This document shows positions 27,806 through 36,951 of a DNA stretch of 64,000 nucleotides, piece by piece (positions within the stretch are counted from its first letter, which is position 1; every line of letters begins with the position of its first letter). The translations under genes were made by a program, and so were the position numbers. The notes below the pieces were generated by a model that saw only the letters and a program-made list of their open reading frames with translations, searched no databases and was not told the DNA's origin. Location: positions 310,001 to 374,000 of the forward strand of contig NZ_FSRB01000003.1 of NCBI RefSeq assembly GCF_900129635.1, in the 5' to 3' direction. This stretch comes from Singulisphaera sp. GP187. GTDB taxonomy: Bacteria > Planctomycetota > Planctomycetia > Isosphaerales > Isosphaeraceae.

Positions 27806-27870
27806 AGCGATCGGCGGCGGCTGTTTTCCGTACATCTCCCAAGACTCCCCTCGAAGTGCTTGGCGATGAC
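27806..27870 (+). repeat. Partial interspersed repeat (R13, right part)
   Basis: The stretch keeps CGGCGGCTGTT, TCTCCCAAGACTCCCC and a changed right end AGTGCTTGGCGATGACT, matching the right half of type A. The left half is missing. Confidence 0.6.
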
Positions 27871-28043
27871 TATCATTCGACCGGATCGTCGCTGAGCTGG
27901 AAGCGCCTCCTGAGGAAGGATGAGTAAGTTCCCAAAAAGCCCAACGGTATAATGGAACCGGTTCACAACCCGGTGACCACCCTCTGCTGCCCCGGCTGCG
28001 GTTGTCTGGAGGCCTGCGCACAGTTCATGATGGGGCAATACAC

Positions 28044-29057
28044 ATGCAGAATCAACCAGTCCTTCTCCTCGTCCTGCTCGTGTTCCTTGCATTCACCACC
28101 TGCTCGAGGGCGCAGCTCAATGCCCCACCGAGCCGTCCGGCCCCGCTGGCGGAATTGCTCCACTACGAGCCGACCGGGCTGTCGCTGCTGACCCCCTACG
28201 CGAAGGGCAAGATCCCGGTCCTGTTCATCCACAGGCTGTGGGTGAGCCCCTCGTCGTGGCACCGGATGATCGCGAAGCTGGAGGAGGACCCGGCGATCGC
28301 GGGGCGATACCAATTCTGGACTTTCGGGTATTCGACGGGCGACCCGATCCCGTACTCGGCCCATCTCCTGCGGCAGAACATGGAGGAACTGCGGCGGAAG
28401 CTCGACCCCGACGGGTCCGACGCGGCGCTGGACCAGATGGTCCTGGTCGGGCACAGCATGGGCGGACTGCTCACGAAGATGATTGCGTCCAAGGCCAGCG
28501 ACCGCCTGTGGCGCGTCGTGAGCGACCGGCCCGATGCCGATCTCCAGGGTGAGAGGAGCGACGTCGAGCTGTTCCGCAGCGGCCTGCTCTTCGCGGCGCG
28601 TCCGGAGGTGCGCCGGGTGGTGTATATCGCCACGCCGCACCGAGGCAGCCGATTCGACCGGGGCGCGATCGAGAGGATCGGGATGAGGCTGGTGGGCATC
28701 CCGGATCCCCTGCGAGCGGCCCACCGGCGGCTGGTGGAGAGCAACGGCGACGGCTTCTTCCGCGACCACTTCCGCAAGGCGTTGCCGACCAGTATCGAGG
28801 AACTGGAGTGGGGCTCGCCGCTCATCACGGGCCACGCCGAGCTGGCGCCGCCGCCGAGTGTGAGGGTCCACTCGATCATCGCAGTGCGGCCCGAGTCGCC
28901 GCGCGGCGATCGGACGGACGGCCTGGTCACATACGAGAGCGCCCACGTCGCCGGGGCCGAGACGGAGCGGGTGATCGCGACCGGCCACCTGTGCCAGGAT
29001 CATCCGGAGGTCATCGGCGAGGTGCGGCGGATTCTCGCCGAGCATGCCAAGTTCTGA
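28044..29057 (+). CDS. Exported alpha/beta hydrolase, lipase-like
   Basis: The 337-residue protein starts with a hydrophobic signal (LLLVLLVFLAFTTC) whose Cys could be a lipobox. It has the alpha/beta hydrolase layout: KIPVLFIHRLW (oxyanion region), nucleophile elbow LVGHSMGGLLTKM, and a probable catalytic His near the end (IATGHLCQDHPE). It resembles PGAP1-like/triacylglycerol lipases. The ATG at 28044 is chosen because the signal peptide begins there. Repeat R6 lies 90 bases downstream. Confidence 0.82.
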   Translation: MQNQPVLLLVLLVFLAFTTCSRAQLNAPPSRPAPLAELLHYEPTGLSLLTPYAKGKIPVLFIHRLWVSPSSWHRMIAKLEEDPAIAGRYQFWTFGYSTGDPIPYSAHLLRQNMEELRRKLDPDGSDAALDQMVLVGHSMGGLLTKMIASKASDRLWRVVSDRPDADLQGERSDVELFRSGLLFAARPEVRRVVYIATPHRGSRFDRGAIERIGMRLVGIPDPLRAAHRRLVESNGDGFFRDHFRKALPTSIEELEWGSPLITGHAELAPPPSVRVHSIIAVRPESPRGDRTDGLVTYESAHVAGAETERVIATGHLCQDHPEVIGEVRRILAEHAKF

Positions 29058-29146
29058 ACGGAGCGACGAAACCGGTGAGGAAATACCGAACCGTGAAGAT
29101 AGCATTCTGCCTTATCGTTCTGCACTACACCCCGGCGATGAGAGGC

Positions 29147-29258
29147 GGTCAGGCACTTTGACTGGGTATCGCCGGGGTTCTTGGCAATTCATTGGAGATG
29201 GCAGCGCGGCGGCTGTTTCCCCTAGACCTCCCAAGCCTCCTCTTCGATGTGCCTGGCC
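29147..29258 (+). repeat. Interspersed repeat R6 (type A)
   Basis: The left end is GGTCAGGCAC and the right end GTGCCTGGCC plus CATGACTGCCT. A further lone right end GTGCCTGGCC lies at 29307-29316, inside the 3' end of the next gene. Confidence 0.83.
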
Positions 29259-29297
29259 ATGACTGCCTCCATTCACGGCCCAGGGCTCCTAGCCTAC

Positions 29298-30026
29298 TCA
29301 GCTTAGGTGCCTGGCCTCCGACTCAATCTTCCGGCAATTCAGCTGGCTCACCCCCAGCGTCTTCGACCAATCCCGCACGACACGAGCCATCTCGACGAAG
29401 ATATCCTCCGCGCTCGTGCGAGTCCTCTTGAGAATCTTGTACCCGTGATCGGCCGTGTCCAGGGTATGGAGCGTCGCTCGGTCGCCGAGCTTTGCGCAAG
29501 TCGATCTCAAGAGGCTCATGTCAGCCAGATCATCGCGCGTCCCGCTGAGGAACAGCATCGGGGCTGTGACCGCTTCGAGATGATCGGCCCGTTTGGTATC
29601 TGGCTTCCCCGCCAGGTGGAGCGGGAATGAGAAGAAGACCAGGCCGACCACACCCTCGAGCGGCGTCTCCGAGGCGGCCGTGGATGTCATGCGTCCGCCG
29701 AAGGAATGGCCACCTGCAAGGAGGGGCAACCCGGGAACTGACCCGGACGCCGTCGCGACCGCCGAGCGGACGGTTGCGGTGCAAACGGTCTGCGAGTCGC
29801 GGCCCTTGCCGTTCTCCGAGTACGGGAAGTTGTAGCGGAACGTTGCGACACCAACCTCGGCCAGTCGCTCGGCGATTGCCTGCAGGGTGGCATGCCGCAT
29901 GTTCGTGCTCGCCCCATGGCCCAGGACGAGCAGATGTGTCGCGCGTTCGGGCCGGATAAGAAGGGCCGAGACCTCGCCCTTCTCCGGCGTGGCGAGGAAT
30001 TTCCGCTCGTGGGCGTCGTGCGGCAT
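29298..30026 (-). CDS. Alpha/beta hydrolase (KANL3/Tex30-like)
   Basis: The 242-residue protein shows VLGHGASTNMRH, the nucleophile motif LLAGGHSFGGRMTS, an acid region (MLFLSGTRDDLAD) and a catalytic-type His (LHTLDTADHGYK). These small cytosolic serine hydrolases have no agreed substrate. It starts one base after the VOC gene stop, so the two form an operon. The last codons and stop come from a repeat end (the lone GTGCCTGGCC at 29307), so the original C-terminus has been altered. Confidence 0.83.
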   Translation of the reverse strand: MPHDAHERKFLATPEKGEVSALLIRPERATHLLVLGHGASTNMRHATLQAIAERLAEVGVATFRYNFPYSENGKGRDSQTVCTATVRSAVATASGSVPGLPLLAGGHSFGGRMTSTAASETPLEGVVGLVFFSFPLHLAGKPDTKRADHLEAVTAPMLFLSGTRDDLADMSLLRSTCAKLGDRATLHTLDTADHGYKILKRTRTSAEDIFVEMARVVRDWSKTLGVSQLNCRKIESEARHLS

Positions 30027-30027
30027 G

Positions 30028-30417
30028 TCAGGCTTCCTGACCCAGGGGCTGGGTGAAACAGAAGCAGACACCGTAGGGTTCCTTCGCGAAGAAGACGCGG
30101 AAGGGCTTGCCGTCGTATTCCTGCCCGTCGATGATCCCGGGCCCGATCCCCTTGGTCTCGTACTCCTGCCACAGGGCATCGACGTCACCGACGGAGAACC
30201 AGCAGCTCGCCTGCTCGGGGTCCTGCCCATTGACCGCCAGGCCGATCTCCACCTCATCCCGTTGTAGCCTGGCCGTTGTCTTATCCTTTGCGAGTAGCGA
30301 GAAGCCGAGGCACTGCGTGTAATAGCCAACCGCCGGGCCGATTTCCTTGACCGGCAAGGCGTTCGTGTCGGTGTCGCCGATCGGCCCGGCCGCCTTGAAG
30401 AACACGCCCTTCGACAT
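30028..30417 (-). CDS. Glyoxalase/bleomycin-resistance (VOC) family protein
   Basis: The 129-residue protein has the two beta-alpha-beta-beta-beta modules of the VOC fold: ALPVKEIGPAVGYYTQCLGF, VEIGLAVNGQ, then SCWFSVGDVDALWQEYETKG and the family end GKPFRVFFAKEPYGVCFCF. VOC members bind metal and act as lyases, dioxygenases or drug-binding proteins; the role here is unknown. The start at 30417 (MSKGVFFK) is where family similarity begins. It is followed directly by the hydrolase gene. Confidence 0.82.
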   Translation of the reverse strand: MSKGVFFKAAGPIGDTDTNALPVKEIGPAVGYYTQCLGFSLLAKDKTTARLQRDEVEIGLAVNGQDPEQASCWFSVGDVDALWQEYETKGIGPGIIDGQEYDGKPFRVFFAKEPYGVCFCFTQPLGQEA

Positions 30418-30618
30418 CGCCCGTCTCCTGTTCGCATGGACAGTTGCCCGCAAGGTAACCCGTGGCGGGTCACGCGACAAGGCGAATCTGCGAAAATTAC
30501 CGGCAGGTCATCTCTGGACGTAACGATGCGGCGAGTGTCCAATGCGGGTTCATGAGGGCCGGGCGGAAACCCGGACAACGAGGTCAACCCTCCTGGGAAA
30601 ACCCGGATCATAGTCGAT

Positions 30619-31284
30619 ATGACCGTCAACGAAATCCTCGCACAGCTTAAGTCCCTCGGCGACGACGCTCGGCGTGCCCACAACACAAAGGCCGGCGCGC
30701 CTGACAACCAGTTCGGCGTGAAGCTTGGCGACATCCGCTCGATGGCCAAGAAGATCAAGACCGATCACGAACTGGCGCTCAATCTCTGGGACACCGGCAA
30801 CGTCGAAGCGCAACTCCTCGCCACGCTCATCATCAAGCCCAAGTCGCTCTCTGCTGACGAACTTGACGAGATAACTCGCTCCACCACCTGTGCGCAGGTG
30901 GCAGACTGGCTGAACGCTTACGTCGTCGCACAACATCCCGGGAAGGAAGCGCTGCGTGAGAAGTGGATGACGGCGAAGGATCGCTGGGCCGCTCGTGCGG
31001 GCTGGAACTTCACCGCCAGCCGCGTCAACAAGGGCGCTGACGACCTCGACCTTCCTGCGCTGCTCGAACGCATCGAGAATGAGATGCCGAAGGCGATGCC
31101 AGAGGTGCAGTGGACCATGAACAACACGCTTGCCGCAATCGGCATCCACCACCCCGAACACCGCAAGCGCGCAATCGCCATTGGCGAGAAGATTGGCCTG
31201 TACCGCGACTGGCCGGTGTCCAAGGGCTGCACTCCCCCCTATGTGCCGGTATGGGTGGAGGTCATGGTGAAGCGGCAGGACTGA
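30619..31284 (+). CDS. DNA alkylation repair protein, AlkD-like
   Basis: The 221-residue all-helical protein matches the AlkD/HEAT-like DNA glycosylase family: FGVKLGDIRSMAKKIKTDHE at the front, LALNLWDTGNVEAQLLATLI in the middle, then EKWMTAKDRWAARAGWN and the C-terminal block DWPVSKGCTPPYVPVWV. AlkD removes positively charged alkylated bases. Its lower GC and smoother codon use than neighbours suggest possible transfer. It stands alone, divergent from the VOC/hydrolase operon. Confidence 0.85.
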   Translation: MTVNEILAQLKSLGDDARRAHNTKAGAPDNQFGVKLGDIRSMAKKIKTDHELALNLWDTGNVEAQLLATLIIKPKSLSADELDEITRSTTCAQVADWLNAYVVAQHPGKEALREKWMTAKDRWAARAGWNFTASRVNKGADDLDLPALLERIENEMPKAMPEVQWTMNNTLAAIGIHHPEHRKRAIAIGEKIGLYRDWPVSKGCTPPYVPVWVEVMVKRQD

Positions 31285-31659
31285 GGAGAGCGGCGAGACA
31301 CCTCATCGGCAGCTTCGGCGTGCGGCTACGACCGGTTTGCGCCGCTCCGAACCTGACGCGGAATCGCGAACACCCGAGGACAAAGCCCCGGGCGCTGAGT
31401 AGCGACAGCCTCGGCGGATTTCACGCCCGATTGGGACGAAGACCACCCGCCCCAGACGAAAAGGTGCCAGGAACCGTTGTTCCCATTCTTCGACCTCCCC
31501 AGCGGACGTAACGCAGACTTCAAGCCCAAACGAGACGCCGTCTCCGACTGCCGGGTCACCGACCCGTTCGGCCGGTCACGGCGTATGCGCTGAAGCAACC
31601 CCTTCTCCTCAACGGCCGTCAGCGACGTGTTGACCCGGGTCGGCCAATCGGCGATTGGC
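31285..31659. other. Intergenic stretch without a supported gene
   Basis: No motif-bearing frame was found. The stretch leads into repeat R7. Confidence 0.35.
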
Positions 31660-31770
31660 GGCCAGGCAGCTTGACTGGGTATACCAGGGTTCTTGGTAAC
31701 TCATTGGGGATGGCAGTGCGGCAACTGTTTTTCCTAAATCTCCCAAGCCTCCTCTTTGAAGTGCCTGGCC
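31660..31770 (+). repeat. Interspersed repeat R7 (type A), last copy in the window
   Basis: The left end is GGCCAGGCAG and the right end GTGCCTGGCC. No further copy could be found in the remaining 32 kb. Confidence 0.85.
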
Positions 31771-31902
31771 ATGATGAACTCCCAGACCGAGGCGTGCAAA
31801 GCCAACTCTCTGGATGGTAGCGGCGTGCAGGTCGACTTGGGGGGCGGCTTCACGGTCCGCGCGGTCGACGACGGCTCGATCGGACCGACGAAAGAAAGGA
31901 AC

Positions 31903-32748
31903 TCAGCTCTTTGATTTCGCCGAGCGCTTGCCCTTGCTCTTGCCCTTCGCCGAAGGGGCCTGCGAGGCGCCCTCGGGCCGCATCATCCTCTCGAGTTTCT
32001 TCAACTGGGCCAGCTTCTTGTCGAACTCGGCGGACGGGGCGATCTTCAACTGGGCCTTGGCCGACTTCCGAAGGGCGCCCAGCGCCGTGTGTACGGGCGG
32101 CTCGGCGTCGATGTCAGCGTATTCCTTCTGGACGTTCTCGAACAACTCGCGGATCTCGGACGACGACGCGAGCAGCGCATTCCGGGACCTCTCGAACAGG
32201 GCCATCGCCTCCTGCTTCTGCTTCGCGGGGACGGCCTGCTGCTTGGCCATGGCGAGCTGCTGCGTGAGGGCGGTCTGCTGGGCCCGCAACTCTTGCTGGA
32301 GAATCGCGTTGGGGTTCTGGGCATACCGAGCGTACTTCCCGCCGTACCGCGACGAGGTCCTGCCCGGGGTCCCTATGGACTGGAGCTGCTGCTGGGTCAT
32401 CGCCTGCTCGGCCTGGAGCTCCGCGACCTGGGCCTCCTTCATGGCGATCTCGGCAAGCTTGTTATAGTTCGTCTCGAGCTGCTTGTAGCGGGGACGGACG
32501 TCCTCGAACTTCTGGAAGCACTCTACTTCTTGCTTCTTGAGGATGTAGTGCGCCCCCGACCGCGTCAGCCCCCGCGCGGAGAGCACCTCCTCGGGTGACT
32601 TGGGAACCTCCCCCGCAGACTTCGCCGCGTCCTCGGCTGCCTTGGGGACCTTCTCGGCAGAGTCGTCCGCGCCCCGGGCCGCAACGCCCACCCAGGCGGT
32701 CAGCACGATTGCAACCGCCCACCATACCGATCCCGGTCGACTGAGCAT
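31903..32748 (-). CDS. Exported coiled-coil protein of unknown function
   Basis: The 281-residue protein has a signal peptide (WWAVAIVLTAWVGVAARGAD), then Ala/Glu/Lys-rich helices and long Gln-rich coiled-coil stretches (AELQAEQAMTQQQLQ, LRAQQTALTQQLAMAKQQ). The end is a Lys/Ser-rich basic tail (KGKSKGKRSAKSKS). No catalytic motif is visible. It may be a structural envelope protein. Repeat R7 lies downstream of its 3' end. Confidence 0.65.
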   Translation of the reverse strand: MLSRPGSVWWAVAIVLTAWVGVAARGADDSAEKVPKAAEDAAKSAGEVPKSPEEVLSARGLTRSGAHYILKKQEVECFQKFEDVRPRYKQLETNYNKLAEIAMKEAQVAELQAEQAMTQQQLQSIGTPGRTSSRYGGKYARYAQNPNAILQQELRAQQTALTQQLAMAKQQAVPAKQKQEAMALFERSRNALLASSSEIRELFENVQKEYADIDAEPPVHTALGALRKSAKAQLKIAPSAEFDKKLAQLKKLERMMRPEGASQAPSAKGKSKGKRSAKSKS

Positions 32749-33263
32749 GGCCTTCTCTCCGAAATATAGGTAACGCGTGACCTGCCCGAGCGACGCCCAA
32801 CCGACTTGCGCCGTCGTCCTTGTCGCGCGATCCCGCGAGCCGTTATGACCCGGAACCGCGCCCAGCCGGTGGACTCGCCGTCGAGTCTCGGGCCTTCAAC
32901 TGAACTACCGAGGGATGGGGGGGAGGGGGGAGGGAAGTTGACTGTTCCGGGGGCCAGCTCTCCTCAGACCCGCGAGGAGGGAATGAGTCTATAGTGGCGT
33001 TGGATTTCCTCGACTTGAGCTTATCCTGCCCCGCCGTCGATTGCAATTCTCCGTGGAGTGGCGACATCGCCATCGGTTCCCCGGGTTGCCCTACCATCGT
33101 GATGTGACATGCCGGCTTGGTGGCGTCATCGGGCGAGCCGACTCTCCACCCTTAAACGAATCACGACAAAGCATGGAACGACGCGTCCGGAGTCGACCGA
33201 TCGGCGATCGCCTTCCACGAGGGATCGCGCATGGGCCTTCCCTACGCCCGCGACGAGACGAGG

Positions 33264-34421
33264 CTACCGGTCGATCGCCTCTTCGAGGATCTGACGCAGT
33301 TCGGAGTCGAGGAGCGACACGGGGTTACCCTTCATGCTGCTGGCCCGCTGGGCAAGCGGGATCAGCCTGTAGCAATCGGCGACGGACAGACCGGCCTCCC
33401 GCAACGGCGGGATCTTCAGCTCCGCGCAGAGTTCGTGGACGCGGGTCACGCCGTCACGGAGGGTGGCCGAGGCATCGCCGGTCAGAGTCCGGGCGATCTC
33501 GACGTACCGCTCGAGTGTGGCCGGGTCACCCCGTTCGCCGACCGCGCGGATGTTGGCCTCCATGACGAAGGGCAAGAGCCGGGCGCAGAGGGCGCCGTGC
33601 GGCCGGCCGGTGGCCCCTCCGAGCACGCCCGCAAACCCGTGGACCGCGCCGAGCCGAGCATTGGCCAGGGCGACCCCGCTGAACAGGGCGGCGAGCGCCA
33701 TGTCCTCGCGGGCCGCGAGGTCCGAGCCGTCGCGATAGGCGAGGGCCAGGGATCGCGCCGCACGCGCGAGTCCCTCGCGGCAGACACCGTCGGTGAACGG
33801 GTTGGCCGCGTTGCTGACGAACGACTCGATCAGTTGCGTCAACGCGTCCATACCAGTGAAGGCCGTCACCTCGGGCGGGAGCGTCAGGGTCAGCTCGGGA
33901 TCAACCACGGCCACGCGGGGGAGCAGGTGGGGGCTCCGCAGGCTCACCTTCACCCCATGCTCGGGGACGTCCAGCACGGCGTTGCGGGTCGCCTCGGTGC
34001 CCGTGCCCGCGGTGGTCGGGACGGCGAGGAACGGCACGGCGGGCTCGCGCAGCGGCTTTCCCCCTCCCACCACCTCCAGGTAGTCCAGGACGTCCCCCGG
34101 ATTGGTGAGCAAACCCGCGATCGCCTTGCCGGCGTCGATCACGCTGCCCCCGCCCACGGCGATCACCAGGTCGCAGTGTTCCGATCGTGCGATTCGAGCC
34201 GCTTCGTCCACCAGGGTGGTCGTCGGTTCCCCGCCTATGTTGACGACCAACGAGCGGACGCCGACCGCGTCAAGGCCCTGGGTCAACGCCTCGCGGCCGC
34301 GGTCGGAGCCTCCCAGGACCACGACGGCGTACCGGCCAAGGTCCCTGGCCAGAGCGGGGACCTGCCGCGCGCTGCCGCGGCCGAAGAGGATCCGCCCGGC
34401 CGTTGCGAATTCAAAGATCAT
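33264..34421 (-). CDS. Iron-containing alcohol dehydrogenase-like protein
   Basis: The 385-residue protein has the Fe-ADH fold: NAD-binding GGGSVIDAGKA, TTAGTGTEATRNAV, and metal-site region TGMDALTQLIESFVSN, with further His residues in AVHGFAGVLGG and RPHGALCARL. The usual first metal His after DAL-T is Gln here; I believe other members of the broad family share this, but it may change metal use. The start at 34421 overlaps the stop of the upstream ABM-domain gene by 4 bases, so the two are co-translated. The substrate is not predictable. Confidence 0.87.
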   Translation of the reverse strand: MIFEFATAGRILFGRGSARQVPALARDLGRYAVVVLGGSDRGREALTQGLDAVGVRSLVVNIGGEPTTTLVDEAARIARSEHCDLVIAVGGGSVIDAGKAIAGLLTNPGDVLDYLEVVGGGKPLREPAVPFLAVPTTAGTGTEATRNAVLDVPEHGVKVSLRSPHLLPRVAVVDPELTLTLPPEVTAFTGMDALTQLIESFVSNAANPFTDGVCREGLARAARSLALAYRDGSDLAAREDMALAALFSGVALANARLGAVHGFAGVLGGATGRPHGALCARLLPFVMEANIRAVGERGDPATLERYVEIARTLTGDASATLRDGVTRVHELCAELKIPPLREAGLSVADCYRLIPLAQRASSMKGNPVSLLDSELRQILEEAIDR

Positions 34422-34723
34422 GGGAGTCCGTCTTCGGGGTACACCTTGGCGAACTTCACGCTGGACCGGGGCACCGCCATCATGTCGGCCACCGTCTCGG
34501 CCCACTGCCGGTAGTGCGCCGTCTGCTTGTGGGCGGCGGGCGCGTCGGCCGTACGGTAGATCTCGACCAGCAGGAACTGGGTGGGATCGTCTTGCTGTTG
34601 CAGCACATCGAACCGCGCAATGCCTGGCTCGTTCAGACTGTTCCGCGAGTTATCCATGCAGGCAACCTTGAAGGCCTCGACCCGATCGGGCTTCACCTGA
34701 ATGTGCACGTGAACGATCAGCAT
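34418..34723 (-). CDS. ABM-domain (LsrG-like) small monooxygenase/isomerase
   Basis: The 101-residue protein matches the antibiotic-biosynthesis-monooxygenase fold with the LsrG-like pattern: VHVHIQVKPDRVEAFKVA, NEPGIARFDVLQQQDDPTQF, and AHKQTAHYRQWAETVADMM. LsrG acts in autoinducer-2 breakdown, but many relatives have other roles. It overlaps the Fe-ADH gene by 4 bases and lies 6 bases after the lactonase-family stop, forming a three-gene leftward operon with 34730-36001 and 33264-34421. Confidence 0.85.
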   Translation of the reverse strand: MLIVHVHIQVKPDRVEAFKVACMDNSRNSLNEPGIARFDVLQQQDDPTQFLLVEIYRTADAPAAHKQTAHYRQWAETVADMMAVPRSSVKFAKVYPEDGLP

Positions 34724-34729
34724 GACACG

Positions 34730-36001
34730 CTATCCCACCTTGCCGAGATCGAGGAAGATGATGCACGAAGGATTGCCGACCGCCGTGTAATGGCCAGTAA
34801 ACTGCAAGCCACCGGCCTTGCGATCCACCCGGAATGTGGCGATGTTATCGCCGCGCTGGTTGCAGCAATGGAGGAATTGGCCGGCGGGGTCGAAGCTGAA
34901 GCTGCGGGGATAATTGCCGCGGGTCCATTCCTCCCCGACGTACGTCAGATCACCGCGCGGGCCCACGGCGAAGATCCCGATGCTGTCGTGGAGCCGGTTG
35001 CCGGCGTAGACGAAGCGCCCGTCCGCCGAGACCAGGATCTCGGAGCCGAAGTTGCTGCCCGCAAACCCGGGGGGCAGGGTCGAGATCGTCTGCCGCGGGG
35101 CCAGGCGCCCGAGGTTCGCGTCGTAGTCGAACAGGACGATCGTCGAGGCCTCCTCCTGGATGGAGTAGAGCCAACGGCCGTTGGGATGGAAATGGAAATG
35201 CCGCGGCCCGTCCCCGGGCGGCAGCGCGATCGCGTGCGGCTCGTTCGGGGTCAGGACGCCTTTTCGGTCGTCGAACTTCCAGACGAAGATTTGGTCCAGC
35301 CCCAGGTCGACGTGGAGGACGAATCGCCCCGAGGCGTCGGCCTGGATCATGTGCGCGTGCGTCCGATCGTGCCCGCTGAACGCGAAGCTGCCCGTCGGGG
35401 CGTTCTTCGTCCGGGCGGGTCCGATCGTGCCGGCATCCGTCTTGATCTCCGAGGCCTCCCCCAGACGCCCATCGGGGAGGATCGGCAGCACCGCCACGGA
35501 ACCGCCGAAGTAGTTGGCCACCAGCACGAACCGTCCCGACGGGTGGACGCTCACGTAGGTCGGGCCGGCGCCGCCGGACTGGACGGAGTTCAGGGGCGTC
35601 AGATGCCCGTCCGCCCGATCGACAGCGAAGGCGCTGACCGTCCCCTGCTTATCGTCGCCCACGCGATCGGTCTCGTTGGCGGAATACAATCGGGTCCCGT
35701 TGGCGCTCAGGGCGAGGCAGCTCGGGCTGGTCCCCATCTCGTGGAGGCCCGCGGGCTTCAACGCCCCGGTGGTGCGATCCATCTGGAAGAGGTGGATGCC
35801 GCGGCCGTTCCCCGGCGGCAGGTCCACCTGGGTCGGCAGTACGTCGCGGAGCGGTGAGCTGAAGGTGCCGACATAGGCCATGAGCGGCCCTTCGCCCTCG
35901 CGTGCCACCGCCGCCGACCGGGCGGCAGTGAGCGGAATCGTCCCCGCCAGTGCAACAGAGGACCTCAGGAACGAACGTCTTGAACGGTCGGATGGAGTCA
36001 T
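34730..36001 (-). CDS. Exported lactonase-family beta-propeller (PF10282 type)
   Basis: The 423-residue protein starts with a twin-arginine signal (RRSFLRSSVALAGTIPLTAA). It has repeated propeller blades with family signatures such as GPTYVSVHPSGRFVLVANYF, GPRHFHFHPNGRWLYSIQEE, and FVYAGNRLHDSIGIF, ending with GNPSCIIFL. PF10282 includes 6-phosphogluconolactonase and muconate-cycloisomerase-like proteins; an exported member probably acts on sugar lactones outside the cytoplasm. It heads a leftward operon with the ABM and Fe-ADH genes. Confidence 0.88.
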   Translation of the reverse strand: MTPSDRSRRSFLRSSVALAGTIPLTAARSAAVAREGEGPLMAYVGTFSSPLRDVLPTQVDLPPGNGRGIHLFQMDRTTGALKPAGLHEMGTSPSCLALSANGTRLYSANETDRVGDDKQGTVSAFAVDRADGHLTPLNSVQSGGAGPTYVSVHPSGRFVLVANYFGGSVAVLPILPDGRLGEASEIKTDAGTIGPARTKNAPTGSFAFSGHDRTHAHMIQADASGRFVLHVDLGLDQIFVWKFDDRKGVLTPNEPHAIALPPGDGPRHFHFHPNGRWLYSIQEEASTIVLFDYDANLGRLAPRQTISTLPPGFAGSNFGSEILVSADGRFVYAGNRLHDSIGIFAVGPRGDLTYVGEEWTRGNYPRSFSFDPAGQFLHCCNQRGDNIATFRVDRKAGGLQFTGHYTAVGNPSCIIFLDLGKVG

Positions 36002-36120
36002 GAGGATAAGAGATCCGGTATGGTCGATGGGTTGCGGGCAGCGCGCGGGATGTCCGGGTGGATCTTGGGTCGTCGCGCACTCGGTGGATCAGGCAGAGCG
36101 TAACGGATGTCGGGCGTGAC

Positions 36121-36729
36121 CTACTGGCCCGGCCCCTCGGCCTTGATTCGAATATTCCGGTATTCGACCACGTTGATCTCGGATTGCAGGGCGAGGGGCC
36201 CTTTGTCGGGAATCGGAAGCGCGGCTTCGAGCAGTTCGCCGTTGCAGGTGCAGCGGGCGTTGGTGCGGGTGACGACCACCTCGATCGCGTTCCAGTCGCC
36301 GGGCTTGTAATCCTTGAGCGTCTTGTACGGACCGACGCGGGGGTAATCGCGAATCTGGAGCTGATGGGCGAAAACCTTGTCCCTCAGGTGGACGCCGCTG
36401 TTCGCGTCCTTCGAGGCGCGGAATTCCAGGCGGAGGGTGAAGTCGCCATCAAACGACTCCACCGTGTCGATCTCAGTCATCTTGGGAGGCCGGTCCTTCG
36501 AGCCGGCGATCACGAGGACGCCGTCCTCGACCGCGAACCGGCCGTCGTCGGAGGCCGTCTTTCCGGCCAGGTCCGTCTTGCCCAGCCGCCAGCCCGTCAG
36601 ATCCTTGCCATTGAAGATTGGCTTGAAACCCGGCTCTTCGGCGTGAGCGGCGGGGAGGAGGACCGCCGAGACGAGCAGCGCGAACGTGCTCGACCAAACC
36701 GGGCGTTGTCGATTGAGCCAACTCATCAA
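36121..36729 (-). CDS. Secreted DUF1080 (3-keto-disaccharide hydrolase-like) protein
   Basis: The 202-residue protein has a signal peptide (FALLVSAVLLPAAHAEE) and the DUF1080 jelly-roll pattern: FKPIFNGKDLTGWRL, TVESFDGDFTLRLEFRASKD, ANSGVHLRD, then PGDWNAIEVVVTRTNARCTC and INVVEYRNIRIK. DUF1080 proteins are abundant in planctomycetes, and some hydrolyse 3-keto-glycosides. It lies 119 bases before the lactonase gene on the same strand, so a link to sugar-derivative breakdown is plausible. Confidence 0.87.
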   Translation of the reverse strand: MMSWLNRQRPVWSSTFALLVSAVLLPAAHAEEPGFKPIFNGKDLTGWRLGKTDLAGKTASDDGRFAVEDGVLVIAGSKDRPPKMTEIDTVESFDGDFTLRLEFRASKDANSGVHLRDKVFAHQLQIRDYPRVGPYKTLKDYKPGDWNAIEVVVTRTNARCTCNGELLEAALPIPDKGPLALQSEINVVEYRNIRIKAEGPGQ

Positions 36730-36951
36730 GATGCTCCCGGAAAGGATCAGACCGCCAGTTCCCTCGTTATAGGCGAGTTGCCCCGGGCACGCAATCCAGG
36801 GCCGGGATGACCTGAACTGATGCCGTCCACCAAGACTGAATTCGCAAGATCCATGGCAGATATCGCCCCAGAGTCATCATGGCTCGCCCGCTCGCGGCCC
36901 GCGGCCGAATGGGTCGCCCGCCTTCGGGGCGAGAGGGAAAGGGAACGGGCA

